From assembly GCA_029465975.1 (NCBI GenBank), contig CM055762.1, positions 1,116,001 to 1,180,000 on the forward strand: 64,000 nucleotides of DNA, written 5' to 3'. The translations under genes were made by a program, and so were the position numbers. The stretch's first letter is position 1; every line of letters starts with the position of its first letter. Below are positions 45,430 through 57,739 of this stretch, piece after piece. The notes beneath the pieces were generated by a model, which made no database searches, was not told where the DNA came from, and saw only the letters and a program-made list of their open reading frames with translations. The stretch is from Dallia pectoralis. Its lineage: Eukaryota; Chordata; Actinopteri; Esociformes; Umbridae.

Positions 45430-46268
45430 TGTACACACTCCTGTACACACTCCTGTACACACTCCTGTACACACTCCTGTACACACTCCTGTACACACTC
45501 CTGTATACACTCCTGTACACACTCCTGTATACACTCCTGTACACACTCCTGTATACACTCCTGTACACACTCCTGTATACACTCCTGTACACACTCCTGT
45601 ACACACTCCTGTACACACTCCTGTACACACTCCTGTATACACTCCTGTACACACTCCTGTATACACTCCTGTACACACTCCTGTACACACTCCTGTACAC
45701 ACTCCTGTACACACTCCTGTACACACTCCTGTATACACTCCTGTACACACTCCTGTACACACTCCTGTACACACTCCTGTACACACTCCTGTACACAATC
45801 CTGTACACACTCCTGTACACACTCCTGTACACACTCCTGTACACACTCCTGTACACACTCCTGTATACACTCCTGTACACACTCCTGTATACACTCCTGT
45901 ACACACTCCTGTACACACTCCTGTACACACTCCTGTACACACTCCTGTACACACTCCTGTATACACTCCTGTACACACTCCTGTACACACTCCTGTATAC
46001 ACTCCTATACACACTCCTGTACACACTCCTGTACACACTCCTTTATACACTCCTGTACACACTCCTGTACACACTCCTGTACACACTCCTGTACACACTC
46101 CTGTACACACTCCTGTATACACTCCTGTACACACTCCTGTACACACTCCTGTACACACTCCTGTACACACTCCTGTATACACTCCTGTACACACTCCTGT
46201 ACACACTCCTGTACACACTCCTGTACACACTCCTGTACACACTCCTGTACACACTCCTGTATACACTC
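45430..46268. repeat. 12-bp minisatellite CCTGTACACACT, about 70 copies
   Basis: CCTGTACACACT units with a CCTGTATACACT variant scattered in groups. Each unit contains TGTACA or GTATAC, both palindromes. Frames of 200-409 codons on both strands (VHTP, CTGV and YRSV repeats) are artefacts of a stop-free 12-bp unit. Confidence 0.95.
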
Positions 46269-48223
46269 TGACACCAGCCAAATACACACAAAAACATACA
46301 ATTATACACCAAGACATGGATGGAGTAGAGAGGAAAGAAAGACAAAAGTAGGGAGCGATAGAGAAGGATGAGTAAGAGGGAACTGGAGAGAAAGTGAAGG
46401 ACGGTTGGAAGAGGGGATGAACAGAGAAGAGAAGAAAGAGGAAGGGGAGAGGGACTGTGGGGGAGAGAATATGAGGAAGGAAGACCGGATGAGTTGGGGG
46501 AGGTGGAGGAGAACATGGCAACAAGAGAGGTTGACGCATCCCCGGATGATGGAGGGATGAGAAGTGTCCTGGGACGGAGGAGTAATCTGGTCCTGTCATG
46601 ATGAACGTCCCACTCAGGCACATACATCTGCAATAGACGACAGATGCTTCGGACTAGTCGATTTCATCAGTACGAGACAGGGACCCTGAGTCGACAAGTC
46701 AATTCATCGGTCGGAAACCACTCAGTCCACTTAGATTCTTCAAGTTGAGCAGTCTATTTACATTATTCGTTTTTTTGGGGGATCGTGAAATAAAAACATA
46801 TTAGAATAACAATATGTGTAGGTGCATGCCGATATGTTATATTCTAGCATGGATATCTGGCACGCTTGCACCTAAGAAACATACGACAATCCGTGACAAC
46901 ATGCGTGTCTGAATGAATGCAAACTCTGCAAGCAAGAATTTGCAAATCAATCGACAACATCGCAACCATGGCAACCCACTTAAAATGAGTAAGTTTGTAT
47001 AGCTAGGCCCCCATTTTGTAAATATCTTGGATTTTCAAACATCTGTGAAGTAAGCCCGACGTTATCTGCAATTCAAATAGACCGCAATTCAAATCTTGCA
47101 CATCTTAAATTGACTTTAAATTCAAATAATACATTCCCATGACTGTTGCATTTTATTATGTTAATGTGGTTGAAATCATAATTGAAACTCATAAAAAATG
47201 ATTTTCTGATCAGATCTATTATCCAGGTCTATTACGAACAATTGGTCAAATCTATGTATAAAACATTCGGGTACAGCCCTATAGAGTACTAGTAATATGT
47301 AATATCTACATACGGGGACAATGGTTAGCAATGGAAAACAAAGCCATAACCAATGCGTTGCAAGCATCATGCGCTTACGAATTGAGTTACATGGGACAGA
47401 GTGATATAGCTGGGCTCCAATGCAGTCTTATCTCCTGCGGTGTACGGTGATCCTTCGGGAAGACTTGGCACTCTCATCAATTCTACCCTTCACTGAGCCC
47501 GGAAACAGACCTGAGATTGGCCGGCCGTTGGAGCTGCACCACCAGATTCAGGCTGTGATTGGCTAGAAAGGGATGTTCATTAAAGAACACTTGGGGAGCA
47601 TGCTGACCCCGAGATGGTTCTGGAGCGTGTGATGATAAATGACCTCTTTTTGTCTGTCATACACAAACTGCACACACAAATAAACACACGCACAGGGAAA
47701 CACATAAACACGTACACACACACACACACCTTCAGACTACCTCTACTTAATCCTGTCACGCATGATCCAACTGATTTTAAAAAAGAAAAATGACACAACT
47801 GTAAAGTCTGCAGGTTTCAACTGCCAGTCTGTATTAGAGTTTTATTAAACACTTTGGTACTATATCCACAAGTCAGTCGAGATTGTTCTAAGCTCTGAGA
47901 AATAATAACTCTTGTAGAAAAAACGTTTTTAAACAGCTTTGACGAAGTAAACAGGATCTATATATTACACTGTATTTTTTCACCGAACAGGATTCACTGA
48001 AAATAAATGATATAGTTTCTATCCCATATTCAACTGTGCTCAATGAAGACATATTGTACATTAATTGAGGCAGAAACGTCACTTTTCAATGGGGTCATTA
48101 GTGCTTTGTGTTATTTTCCTAAAGTTAGCTTAATTGGTCCTAGTTCACAACTCTTTATATGAAAACGACACCAAAATATCATAAAAGCTATAATTTCAAA
48201 ACAATCGGCACATTTAAAATGAC
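46269..48223. other. Non-coding stretch with purine tract
   Basis: A GA-rich purine tract runs from about 46320 to 46560. No gene recognised in the remainder. Confidence 0.5.
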
Positions 48224-48513
48224 TGTTCCAGCCCCGCCCAACACACCTGCCTCCTATTGGGACCTCATCAATGCTATTTAAGGGCTCCCAGGGAGCAGTT
48301 TGGGCAAAATGAGGCACCAGAGGAGGCTGCAAGACGGAGGAGGGAGACCAAGAAAACAGCCAGGTGACACGGGTGCAAAAGCCGCTTAACATATGACCAC
48401 ATGCACACACTGCTTCCAAACCCCCAACGGAAGGCTGCTTTCTGTTAATAAAAGACACTCCAGGACCCAGAACCCACCCTCAGGGTGTTTTCCTTCTGGC
48501 CCTCCCCATTACA
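48224..48513 (+). mobile_element. Probable solo LTR, plus strand
   Basis: It has the layout of an LTR: it starts TGTTCCAGCC, has an inverted CCAAT box (TATTGGG, 48255), a TATA-like TATTTAAG (about 48275-48282), and an AATAAAA signal (48447-48453) followed by a GT/CT-rich tail ending ATTACA. No target duplication is evident and no internal retroviral-type genes are near. Confidence 0.45.
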
Positions 48514-48797
48514 ATATATATTAGGCTTTTATTGAGCAGAGTCAGAATAAAAACGTTTTTTTTGAATTGCTTTGCTGGAGTAAGATGGAATCCAGTCCAT
48601 GTAGCAGTCTGGCAGCTCTGTGTCTTAGAGGCGGAGGCATTAGCCCGCCAGACCCCAATGACTTTTTCTTACAAATATTTAGCAAAAAGCTCAATTTCAT
48701 TTTCTATATATTTGATATGCGTCTGGATTTTCTGCTAGAGACTGAGTCATGCAATATCGCACCCCTTACACTGGCAGATATACGCAGACAGTGGGAT
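48514..48797. other. Non-coding stretch, nothing recognised
   Basis: Mixed composition between the LTR-like sequence and the hAT MITE. No gene recognised. Confidence 0.5.
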
Positions 48798-49254
48798 CAG
48801 TGTTGCCAACTTAGCGACTTTGTCGCTATATTTAGCATGTTTTCAGACCCCTATAGCGACAAATTTAAAAAAGCGACTAGCGACAAATCTAGCTACTTTT
48901 TCTGGTGTTATTGGAGACTTTTAGAGACTTTTAGAGACTGACATTAAAGCACGTATGGTCATATCCTACTCTGATACTCTTCTCTACCAGCAGCAGGTGC
49001 TACCGTGTTCCCCACCCCCGTGCCAAAGCACTCAGAATCCACCCAATATCAACAACACCTCCCATCTCCAGTCAGAGCAGGAGATGTTCACCTTTCATGT
49101 CCAGACTACAAATGAAGCGCGCATGCGTGAAGCCGCCGATGACTGATCTTGGCCTGGGGTATATGCAAATTAGGTGATGACGTCATCTAGTGACTTCTAG
49201 CGACTTTTAGGAGAGCCAATAGCTACTATCGTTACTGAGGAGTTGGCAACACTG
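48798..49254. mobile_element. hAT-type MITE (CAGTGTTGCCAA ends)
   Basis: Left CAGTGTTGCCAACTTAGCGA and right GAGTTGGCAACACTG give a 14-bp inverted repeat. Tandem GCGAC(A/T)AA / TAGCGAC motifs lie inside both ends. The flanks AGTGGGAT and TGTGGAAT agree at 6 of 8 positions, compatible with an old 8-bp duplication. Non-coding, 457 bp. Confidence 0.85.
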
Positions 49255-50013
49255 TGTGGAATACCCACACAGCACTGTTTGGATTTGGTCAAAAACGTGT
49301 GTATTCTCCATAAATCACAGAATAGGATAATTCATACACCATTCAGGTTAACTGGCACACTACATTGAAGCACAAAGTAAATACATTTCAACAGCCAAGC
49401 ACCACATTTGTATTTGTGATTTATATTTATTATGCTAACATAGTCCAAAAAAGGTTTCGTAATGATCAATTTACATTTTAAAATGATTTACTAAAATTAG
49501 CAAACACAACGTGCCATTGAAACTAGAGTTGGTCGGATAGACGATGCCATTGCCGCAAACTAGAACATTTAGTGTATTACATTTATTTAAATACAGCCTA
49601 CCTGTTGCCTCAGAAAATCCGGACGCAAGTATTTATTTGTATTGCCTAAACTGAGGCTAATTACCTGCCCGGACCTCAGCAACTTTAAATAATGAATTAG
49701 CGTTATAATAGGCACAATAGATAATTAAAATGTTTTGAATGCTGTAAATCGCAAGTTTTTCCCGATCACAATAATTTTACAGGAAAAAACTGAACAAAAT
49801 CAAAAGTTTTTTAGATGAATTTAACACAATTTCTTTCAAACATTGAAGAATGCAATCTGTCAAAAATCGCAAAAAAACGAAGTATTGCGTTTTACAGGAT
49901 CGAAACAAGGTATACAAAAAGAACATAATAGATTAAATGAAAAAATTTAAATGAAAAATAAAAATCAGCCGTTTAGAGCTATAATAATAATTTACAACAA
50001 TAACAACTCCTAC
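49255..50013. other. Non-coding stretch, AT-rich
   Basis: No gene recognised. TAGAGTTGGTCGGATAGACG at about 49526 resembles a hAT-type terminus, but no matching inverse end was found. Confidence 0.4.
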
Positions 50014-50259
50014 ACCTATCACAGGTGAGGGGAGGTCAGACACAAACGCAGTGTTCGATACAAAACCTTCCTTTTATTCTTCAAAACACAACAAGAGACA
50101 CGACACAAACAATAACCCACACAAACAATAATCCACACCCAGTGTGGAAAAGGCTGAACTTAAATAGGGTGCCCATATGAGGCAACCCAGGGCAACTGCC
50201 TCTAATTGGTGACAACAGAAACTAAACGCAGAGAAGTCTCATACTGTATGGCCGTGACA
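50014..50259 (-). mobile_element. Probable solo LTR (gypsy-type), minus strand
   Basis: On the minus strand it starts TGTCACGGCC. It has CCAATTAGAGGCAG (plus ~50190-50203), a TATA-like CTATTTAAG (plus 50159-50167), and AATAAAAGG (plus ~50071-50078) followed by GTTTGTGTCTGACCTCC. This is the order U3, TATA, R, poly(A) signal, U5. It shares the CCAATTAG...GGCAG(T/C)TGCC block with 57740-57905. Confidence 0.6.
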
Positions 50260-52076
50260 TTGTTTGACTATTTTTCACATAATTGTGAAGACGTCAAAAC
50301 TATGAAATAACACACACAGATGTATGTTCTAATTATAAAATGTACTTCAAAGTACCCAACGCTTTGCATTGTTGCAATCTCTTTGCATTCTCTTAACCAG
50401 CTGTACCCAAAACGTTTGGGTACACCTGAGAAAATGAAAACTCTTCATGTATGTCTTTCTTTGCTAAAAAACTATAACATTTGCATCAATAGTAGTATAC
50501 AAAAAATAAAAATAAAATCACAACAATTTCATGTCTCCAGAAGGCAATTGAGTGGAGGTCCCAAAGCTGTCTAAATCTGCTAAAAATAATTTAAGTTCAC
50601 TTCCCTTGAGGTACAGAAGAAAATCCATGGATGTGCAAAGTCACCTGGCAGCACAATACACTTTGATTGTTTTGGGAACAAAAGCAGTCACAATAGACAG
50701 GTCGCTTAGTGAGATATCAGAAAAACTCACACCATGAAAAAACGAAAACACAAAATAGAATTCACTCTTCTTTCGTTCCACACTCTCTGAGTCAGTTTGA
50801 ACATATCACTTCAAACAAAAAGCTTTAAAGGGAGAAAGAGAGGGCAAGTGCACAAGTGACTATGGTGGACATCACCAGCAGTGTGAGAGACTGGCAGGAC
50901 TACAACACTGTGAGAGAGAACGGAGACCTTGAGATGGAGTGAGGATCTGATTAAACAGTCCTGAGATCCTGCCACCCTTCCGTATTCTCATGAATGATGG
51001 TAAGTTGCTGTGCAGTTGGTAGCAGCTTGTGACGACACATGTTTGAGTTTGTTTTACTGACGAAATGGTCGAAATGGCAAAAAAATTGTCATAGTTCACA
51101 AGAGACGTTCTCTGTGAGGTGCACAGCATGTGAAAGGCATAATTAGGTTTTCTGATCGCACGACCTTGTTGGGCCCGATTACTAATGACAACAGGGCCTA
51201 CAGGGGATTTATTTGGGCCTCTAAGTAAGCATTCCTCTTTTAGTCAGTACGGGACAATTAACACTTGATTCAAACTCTCCTGATGTGTTAATGGGAAAGC
51301 GGGAGTTGGAGTAGCAATGTTCGACCCCACAACCTGTCCGTAGCAGTACAGCCAGAATAGTAATTCCAATGGAAAATCTGCTCCAAGAGAGAGACGAGGA
51401 AAAGAGATTGGAAACAAAAGAGTGATCAGGGAAAAAATACATGTGGGCGTGTGTTTGTGAGGTCGGGGTGACTGTGTTGGGTGCTGTGTCTGAAAAGAGA
51501 CAGTGAAGGTGACCCCATGGAGCCTCCTGTATGTGTGTGTGTGTGTGTTTTGAGCTTTTGTCTCCCTCTCTCCACACAGCGTCCAGCTCTTTTTCTATAA
51601 CACACTATATAACAGTCTCCTTTCAACCCTCACCTCATCCTAAACACCCTGCCTACAATCCCATCACAATCTTCTTGATTCAGGATCTGAACAGAAGGCG
51701 CAAGTTAAGAGGCTGCCTACTGCCATAGCACCTGCTAACAGGACCACCAAGATGTCCAGCAGGAGAGAGAGTGGAAACAGTGCTGACACTGGAAAACAGT
51801 TGTAATAAAAACATTTGGCCTAAACATTCCCATTTTTCTCAGATTCCTGAAAGACTCTCTATCACAAGTGAAGCCGGATAGTTTACATGTTTTTACATGA
51901 CATTTTCATGAATGATTCAAAGACAGTTTGCGCGGAAGGGTTGTTGATATTTTCCAATCTGTTCGTCAAACAGCATCACTTAGTGAATAAACTGGGGACC
52001 AAGAGACCAGGAATGGCAGGCTTTAGGTAGTGATCTAACCTTAATAAACGAGGCTTCAGTTCGCTCACTGCATCCC
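50260..52076. other. Non-coding stretch, nothing recognised
   Basis: 1.8 kb in which no gene or repeat is recognised apart from a short (GT)n at 51528-51547. Confidence 0.5.
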
Positions 52077-52414
52077 TAAAGTACAGACTACTGGATGCAA
52101 AGTAAAGTACAGACTACTGCACACATAGTAAAGTACAGTCTACTGCACACATAGTAAAGTACAGACTACTGGATGCAAATTAAAGTACAGACTACTGCAC
52201 ACATAGTAAAGTACAGACTACTGCACACATAGTAAAGTACAGACTACTGCACACAAAGTAAAGTACAGACTACTGCACACATAGTAAAGTACAGACTACT
52301 GCACACATAGTAAAGTACAGACTACTGCACACAAAGTAAAGTACAGACTACTGCACACATAGTAAAGTACAGACTACTGCACACATAGTAAAGTACAGAC
52401 TACAGCACACATAG
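52077..52414. repeat. 26-bp minisatellite, about 13 copies
   Basis: TAAAGTACAGACTACTGCAC plus ACATAG. Two early units have GGATGCAAA in place of CACACATAG, and two later ones have CACACAAAG. Confidence 0.95.
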
Positions 52415-52507
52415 TATGGGGACTTCAGTTCAGTCAAGTAAGCCATCAGGCAAGATGGTAGAGAGGAAAAGAGAACAGAGACAGAACAACCGGGCTGTCA
52501 GGAAGGC

Positions 52508-53130
52508 AAACAGGTGGCACAGATAGACATGCAGAACAGACAGACAGGTGGCACCGATAGACATGCAGAACAGACAGACAGGTGGCACAGATAGACATGC
52601 AGAACAGACAGACAGGTGGCACAGATAGACATGCAGAACAGACAGACAGGTGGCACAGATAGACATGCAGAACAGACAGACAGGTGGCACAGATAGACAT
52701 GCAGAACAGACAGACAGGTGGCACAGATAGACATGCAGAACAGACAGACAGCTGGCACAGATAGACATGCAGAACAGACAGACAGGTGGCACAGATAGAC
52801 ATGCAGAACAGACAGACAGACAGGTGGCACAGATAGACATCCAGAACAGGAAGACATGTGGCACAGATAGACATGCAGAACAGGCAGACAGGTGGCACAA
52901 ATAGACATGCAGAACAGACAGACAGGTGGCACAGATAGACATGCAGAACAGACAGACAGGTGGCACAGATAGACATGCAGAACAGACAGACAGGTGGCAC
53001 AGATAGACATGCAGAACAGACAGACAGACAGGTGGCACAGATAGACATGCAGAACAGACAGACAGGTGGCACAGATAGACATGCAGAACAGACAGACAGA
53101 CAGGTGGCACAGATAGACATGCAGAACAGG
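52508..53130. repeat. 34-bp minisatellite, about 18 copies
   Basis: CAGGTGGCACAGATAGACAT plus GCAGAACAGACAGA. Some units carry an additional ACAG (38 bp). Minus-strand frames of 250-308 codons (Cys/Ser/Val/Leu) come from the repeat. Confidence 0.95.
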
Positions 53131-53240
53131 CAGACAGAGAAACACACACTGACTGACTCCCCAAGAAACAGACAGACAGCACACACAAACACACAGACTG
53201 CCTAAAAGACAAACGGAGACAGACAAACACACACAGAGAG

Positions 53241-53325
53241 AATGCCCAGGGGACAGACAGGGAGACAGACAGAATGCCCAGGGGACAGACAGGGAGACAG
53301 ACAGAATGCCCAGGGGACAGACAGA
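53241..53325. repeat. 32-bp tandem repeat, 2.7 copies
   Basis: AATGCCCAGGGGACAGACAG plus GGAGACAGACAG at 53241, 53273 and 53305. Confidence 0.93.
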
Positions 53326-54239
53326 TATTTGATCAATAGAACTCGGGTGAGTTCTGACCAAGACCATTATAACTTGGATATCCAAATGGTCTGATTGGTG
53401 ACCAGCGCTCAGCTGGCAACACACTCACAACGGGTAAAAACACAACAACATTTGCTACATGTAGCACACACAATGTGCTCATTTACAGAGCATTTAGGTT
53501 AGCTCTACACCCCAGTGATTTCTAAAGAGAATAACGATGTGGAGGCATTTGAGTGAAGAATCCTGACCTACGGCAGGTGCCAAGATGCATGTGTGCACGT
53601 GCACGCGTGAGTGTACCTGTCAGAGAGTGAATCAGTCGGCCTGTGTGTGTGTGTGTATGTGTGTGTATATAGGCGCGTGTTCTGGATGGTGTTACAATTC
53701 CCTCTGTGTTACAGTATTGGACACCCCGGTTCAGAGACCCATTAACAGCAGGGATTACATTACTGCAACGTCCTTGAAACCCCTTCCCCACCCCGGGCCG
53801 TACCAAAACATAAGCCTTCATGCTTGCACCAGCACTTCCACGGCAGACAACTGGTAGAGATTACCAAGGCCCATGTGCTTCAGTGTGTGCTTCAGTGTGT
53901 GCGCTGTGTGAGCGATTAGAGGTGGGTTGTTCCCCAGCATTGTTCGTGGCTTGTACCTTAAACATCGGTACAATGGTAGACAGAAGAATATCTACTTAGC
54001 CTGTGACCCAGCGACAGAGAGAGAAAGAGTGTGGGAGAGGAGGATGGAGAGACAGAGAGAGAGAGTGAGTGAGAGAGGAGGATAGAGAGACAGAGAGGAG
54101 TGTGGCATAGAACCCCCATACGATTATTAGTGAAATTAAAATGTTTATTTATGCGCATGTTTTATTTGTTTTATAACTACTGCCTACAGTTCTCTGATCG
54201 AAGGCATTGTAAAAGGATAAGAAAAACACAGAAAAAAAT
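53326..54239. other. Non-coding stretch with GA tract
   Basis: A TG tract lies at 53642-53668 and a purine (GA) tract at about 54013-54100. No gene recognised. Confidence 0.5.
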
Positions 54240-54380
54240 AATTTCTTTTAACAATATAATACGCCTTGAATTCTGGAATCAATTAATATTTTATTTGTTC
54301 GGATTTATCACAGTGGTAATCGACAGTAGTACCTCTTCGACAGTAATCAATTTTCAAAGTGGTTGTTAGTTGCAGCACTA
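54240..54380. mobile_element. hAT-type terminal fragment
   Basis: The inverse of 54380 backwards reads TAGTGCTGCAACTAACAACC, then ATTGATTACTGTCG and further GTCGATTA motifs, as in the widespread fish hAT ends TAGGGCTGCAACTAACGATT. The opposite end and a target duplication were not found. Confidence 0.5.
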
Positions 54381-54415
54381 ATCATCAAGGAGTATCAGGC
54401 AGCATCAGTCTAGAC

Positions 54416-54582
54416 CAGTGGTTCTCAAACCTCTCCTGGTTACCTCCAGTCGTTAGCTAGCACATCTGAATCATCCTGTTTACTAATTATTAAACCCATG
54501 GCTGCTTGATTCAGGCAAGATAGATCAGGGCTACAACACAATTGAGACAGGGGGGTCCCCAGGAGAGGTTTGAGAACCAGTG
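54416..54582. mobile_element. Short hAT-type MITE (CAGTGGTTCTCAAAC ends)
   Basis: CAGTGGTTCTCAAACCTCTC on the left and CAGGAGAGGTTTGAGAACCA on the right are near-perfect inverted copies over 24 bp. 167 bp, without coding capacity. The flanking 8-mers agree only in part (4 of 8), so the duplication has decayed. Confidence 0.82.
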
Positions 54583-54671
54583 AGCTATGCATCACAGTAT
54601 TATACAAACAGCTCAGCTCTTCTCTACTGTATGTCATTTATATATGATGACTAAGCCCATGCAAAAATCCT

Positions 54672-54715
54672 GGGGGAGGGCTCCCAGACTGGTGCAGCAA
54701 TCTAAGGCACTTCAT
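54672..54715 (+). mobile_element. SINE head fragment (tRNA-derived)
   Basis: GGGGGAGGGCTCCCAGACTG then GTGCAGCAATCTAAGGCACT resembles the box-A head of the tRNA-derived SINEs abundant in salmoniform and related fish. The body, box B and tail are missing. Confidence 0.45.
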
Positions 54716-56440
54716 CATCGTTGTAGCTAGTTGTTACCAAAAGCTTGAATGAACAACTAGATGAACACAGTATTCTTTTTGGATAAATATATTTCCAGAC
54801 AGCAGAAGAGTGTTGCTGTGAGGACTATGTGTTGAAGCACAGTAACTCCTCTCCTTACAACGTAATTAACCAGCCACCACTGCCAGTCACCTTCACCACC
54901 AATTCACATTTCCACCAGAGCACAGCTGGCAAGACACACAATCCCTTCACACATACACACAAACCTGCACATTCAAATACGAAGTCACAAACCGCATTAA
55001 CCTCCTTAGCAGCCATTCATAAAGATGGGGTATCTTATTTCTAAATGTATTTTGGGCTTGGATTATACAATAATACTAAACAACAACAAACTGTAGTTAT
55101 TAGTGATCATTTATTATACTACACTAGGACTACACTATTCTTCCATTATTACTTCTAGTACTTGTATGTATTCCAACGGATATAATATACTCAATATGGT
55201 ATTAATATTCTGTATGCTGTCATGTGTTTAATGTTTTATGTAGACCCCAGGAATGATAGTGGCTACAGATGCAATAGCAACCAAGTATCATAAACACTAA
55301 ATAAATCCTGCCCGTTGAGAATACAAGAAACTCCCTTTTTCCTGTTGAGTCACATTCTATAATAACACAAATATGGAATATAGAATATAATATATACTCT
55401 ATATGACTATAGATACCATGACTATTTCCACATTATTGCTAAAGGCCTAATGAATTATGCAACTTTATATTTATTACATTATAATCATATCATCTAATGA
55501 TTTTCATCTGGTGCCAAACTCTCGGAGGACTTTCCAAGTACCGAGACACTTCACAATAAAACCTGGTGCTATGATGGCGACTTCTATTCAGTTACTGAAA
55601 GGCGGTGAGCCAATCAATGTGAATCAATCACAGGAGAGTACATTACAATATATTTCATTAGATTATACTTATTGCTTTTGATTGGTTCTATCTGGGGATC
55701 ATATGGCCGACAGGAGAGGGTATAGCCAGGGTAATTAAATTCCCTGGCTTCTGTTAGGGCACTATACTAGGATCAGTTTCTCCTTATAGATCATAATGAA
55801 TAGGATTAGACTGACAGGCGGGGACAGATTGTAGATCAGCGCGGGCGATTTGAGAGAACGAACCAACCTTTCATTACATATCGGGCACATCTGACTGTCA
55901 CACTCCCCTGGAAATAAAGACACGCATCTGGGATGAGGAGCGAGAAAAGAATCTGTGATTAATTACATATCACCATGAAAACGTTTGTTGTGTTGTTCTC
56001 AGCGGGGCGGGGATTAATAAATAACACAATGGATGTCGGGATCACTATCAGTATTCCAAACAACCACGACCCGCTTAATTGAAGCTTGATGAACTAGATT
56101 GAGAATCCTTCCAATTTCTGTCCCTAAGAATCCCCAGTGACTGTTATTGGAGGAGAGAGCCAGGTGTCGCGGCTCTATTGGAGCCAGGATGCTGCCGCCA
56201 CCCTGGGCAGAAGCTCCTCGTCTAGGTACGGCAGCTGTGCGCGCAGCCTGGATCAATATCAGGATAGCGTGTATATTGATCTGGGGTTTGCAAGTGATAT
56301 GGGGGGGTGGGGGTGGGGGGGGTCGATGATGGGAACAGGGTGGAGGGGGAGGGGAAGTTAATGGGAAAACAGTGGCAGCCCTTATGAGGGTACAATGACG
56401 CTCCCAAGCTACGCAGTAATTACAGTAATTATATGGGGAG
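54716..56440. other. Non-coding stretch, possible conserved block
   Basis: No gene recognised. 55690-56060 is complex DNA with GGTAATTAAATT and GTGATTAATTACATA, motifs typical of homeodomain-bound regulatory DNA. This remains a suspicion. A G-quadruplex motif at 56301-56333 is listed separately. Confidence 0.45.
56301..56333 (+). other. G-quadruplex motif
   Basis: Guanine runs of 7, 5 and 8 are separated by single T residues, with a fourth GGG after TCGATGAT. The run of 8 can itself provide two G-tracts. Confidence 0.75.
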
Positions 56441-56885
56441 GTACTAGCGTGTGTGGTAGCAAGCGTGGTACTAGCGTGGTAGCTAGCATGGTACTAGCGT
56501 GTGTGGTAGCTAGCGTGGTAGCTAGCGTGGTAGCTAGCATGGTACTAGCGTGTGTGGTAGCAAGCGTGGTACTAGCGTGGTAGCTAGCATGGTACTAGCG
56601 TGTGTGGTAGCAAGCGTGGTACTAGCGTGGTAGCTAGCATGGTAGCTAGCGTGGTAGCTAGCATGGTACTAGCGTGTGTGGTAGCAAGCGTGGTACTAGC
56701 GTGCTAGCAAGCGTGGTACTAGCGTGGTAGCTAGCATGGTACTAGCGTGTGTGGTAGCAAGCGTGGTACTAGCGTGGTAGCTAGCGTGGTAGCTAGCGTG
56801 GTAGCTAGCATGGTACTAGCGTGTGTGGTAGCAAGCGTGGTACTAGCGTGGTAGCATGGTACTAGCTAGCATGGTACTAGCGTGG
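56441..56885. repeat. Composite GTAGCTAGC minisatellite
   Basis: Two short units, GTGGTAGCTAGC(A/G)T and GGTACTAGCGTGTGTGGTAGCAAGC, are arranged in a recurring but uneven order. GCTAGC is a palindrome present about 15 times. A higher-order block (CATGGTACTAGCGTGTGTGG to GTGGTAGCTAG) recurs at least six times. Confidence 0.92.
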
Positions 56886-57739
56886 CGAGGCTGAAGAGGT
56901 AGAACACGCAAACCAATATAGCAGGCTTCCCTTTCTCAGGGTCAAGGATCATTCACTTCCTGTCTGTTTTGGCACAGAGGTCATTGGCCAGTGAGCTCAG
57001 CTTTCCACGGCTCCCCAGACTGACCCCCCCTCTCCTTTTTTCACTTGACCTATTCCAGTGCCTGATCCTTAGCATTCCAACAAGCCCCTGTTGCTAGAAA
57101 GCCTTTACCGGGAGACCACATCACTTCTGTGTCTGGTAACCAAGGAATTAGCACCGTAAGCCAGTAACAAATTGGTATTTGGTTCAAATTGCTAAATTGT
57201 CAAACAAGCAACGAACAACGTTGCATTGAACCTAACCATAACTGCTCCCGTATGTCCGCCTTCTACATGACTAGAAATTGCAAATGTAGTGTATTCCAAC
57301 CCGATTGCGACCTCGCTTAAGGCAGGGAATCAACATACGTACACAAACAACACAAGCCAATTACTCCAGGTGGCATATGATGAGACCAATTACAGCTGTA
57401 TGTTGGCGAGCTAGTTCAGCCCTCACACCGGATCAAAGTCCCATCGGAGACTCACACAATGTCCCCTGAGGCCCTGGAAATGGATGGCTTGATATCCTTA
57501 TTTGTAGCACAGTGGTATCCCAATGGGAAAAAAATCATTGAGTGCATCAGATTCTGATGGAGGAGAGAGTGGGGGAGATGGAGTTGGCTGGTGTCTGAAA
57601 AACTTTAAGGACTGCCGTTGGCAATATCGGGACTCAGGAGTGTGCTGACCTCTGAGAAATGCAGGATTTTGAGTGGAATAACCTTTGGATTAAAACAATC
57701 CTGTTAAATCCCAAACGTTAGCTTCTTACCTGAAAGCCT
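56886..57739. other. Non-coding stretch, nothing recognised
   Basis: No gene or repeat recognised. Confidence 0.5.

Noticed and set aside
45394..46623. 409-codon minus-strand open frame (CTGV repeats) and its 330-codon plus-strand partners
   Set aside because: They are open only because the 12-bp unit contains no stop in several frames on both strands; the composition follows the DNA repeat and there is no flanking gene structure.
49526..49560. hAT-type terminus TAGAGTTGGTCGGATAGACG
   Set aside because: No inverse partner or target duplication could be found within the next few kilobases.
49740..49920. Possible MITE with TGTAAA(T/A)CGCAA ends
   Set aside because: The inverted similarity covers only about 12 bp in AT-rich DNA and no duplication is visible.
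52430..53424. Minus-strand frames of 248-308 codons, Cys-rich
   Set aside because: Artefacts of the 34-bp array; the apparent Cys-rich pattern is the unit read in different phases.
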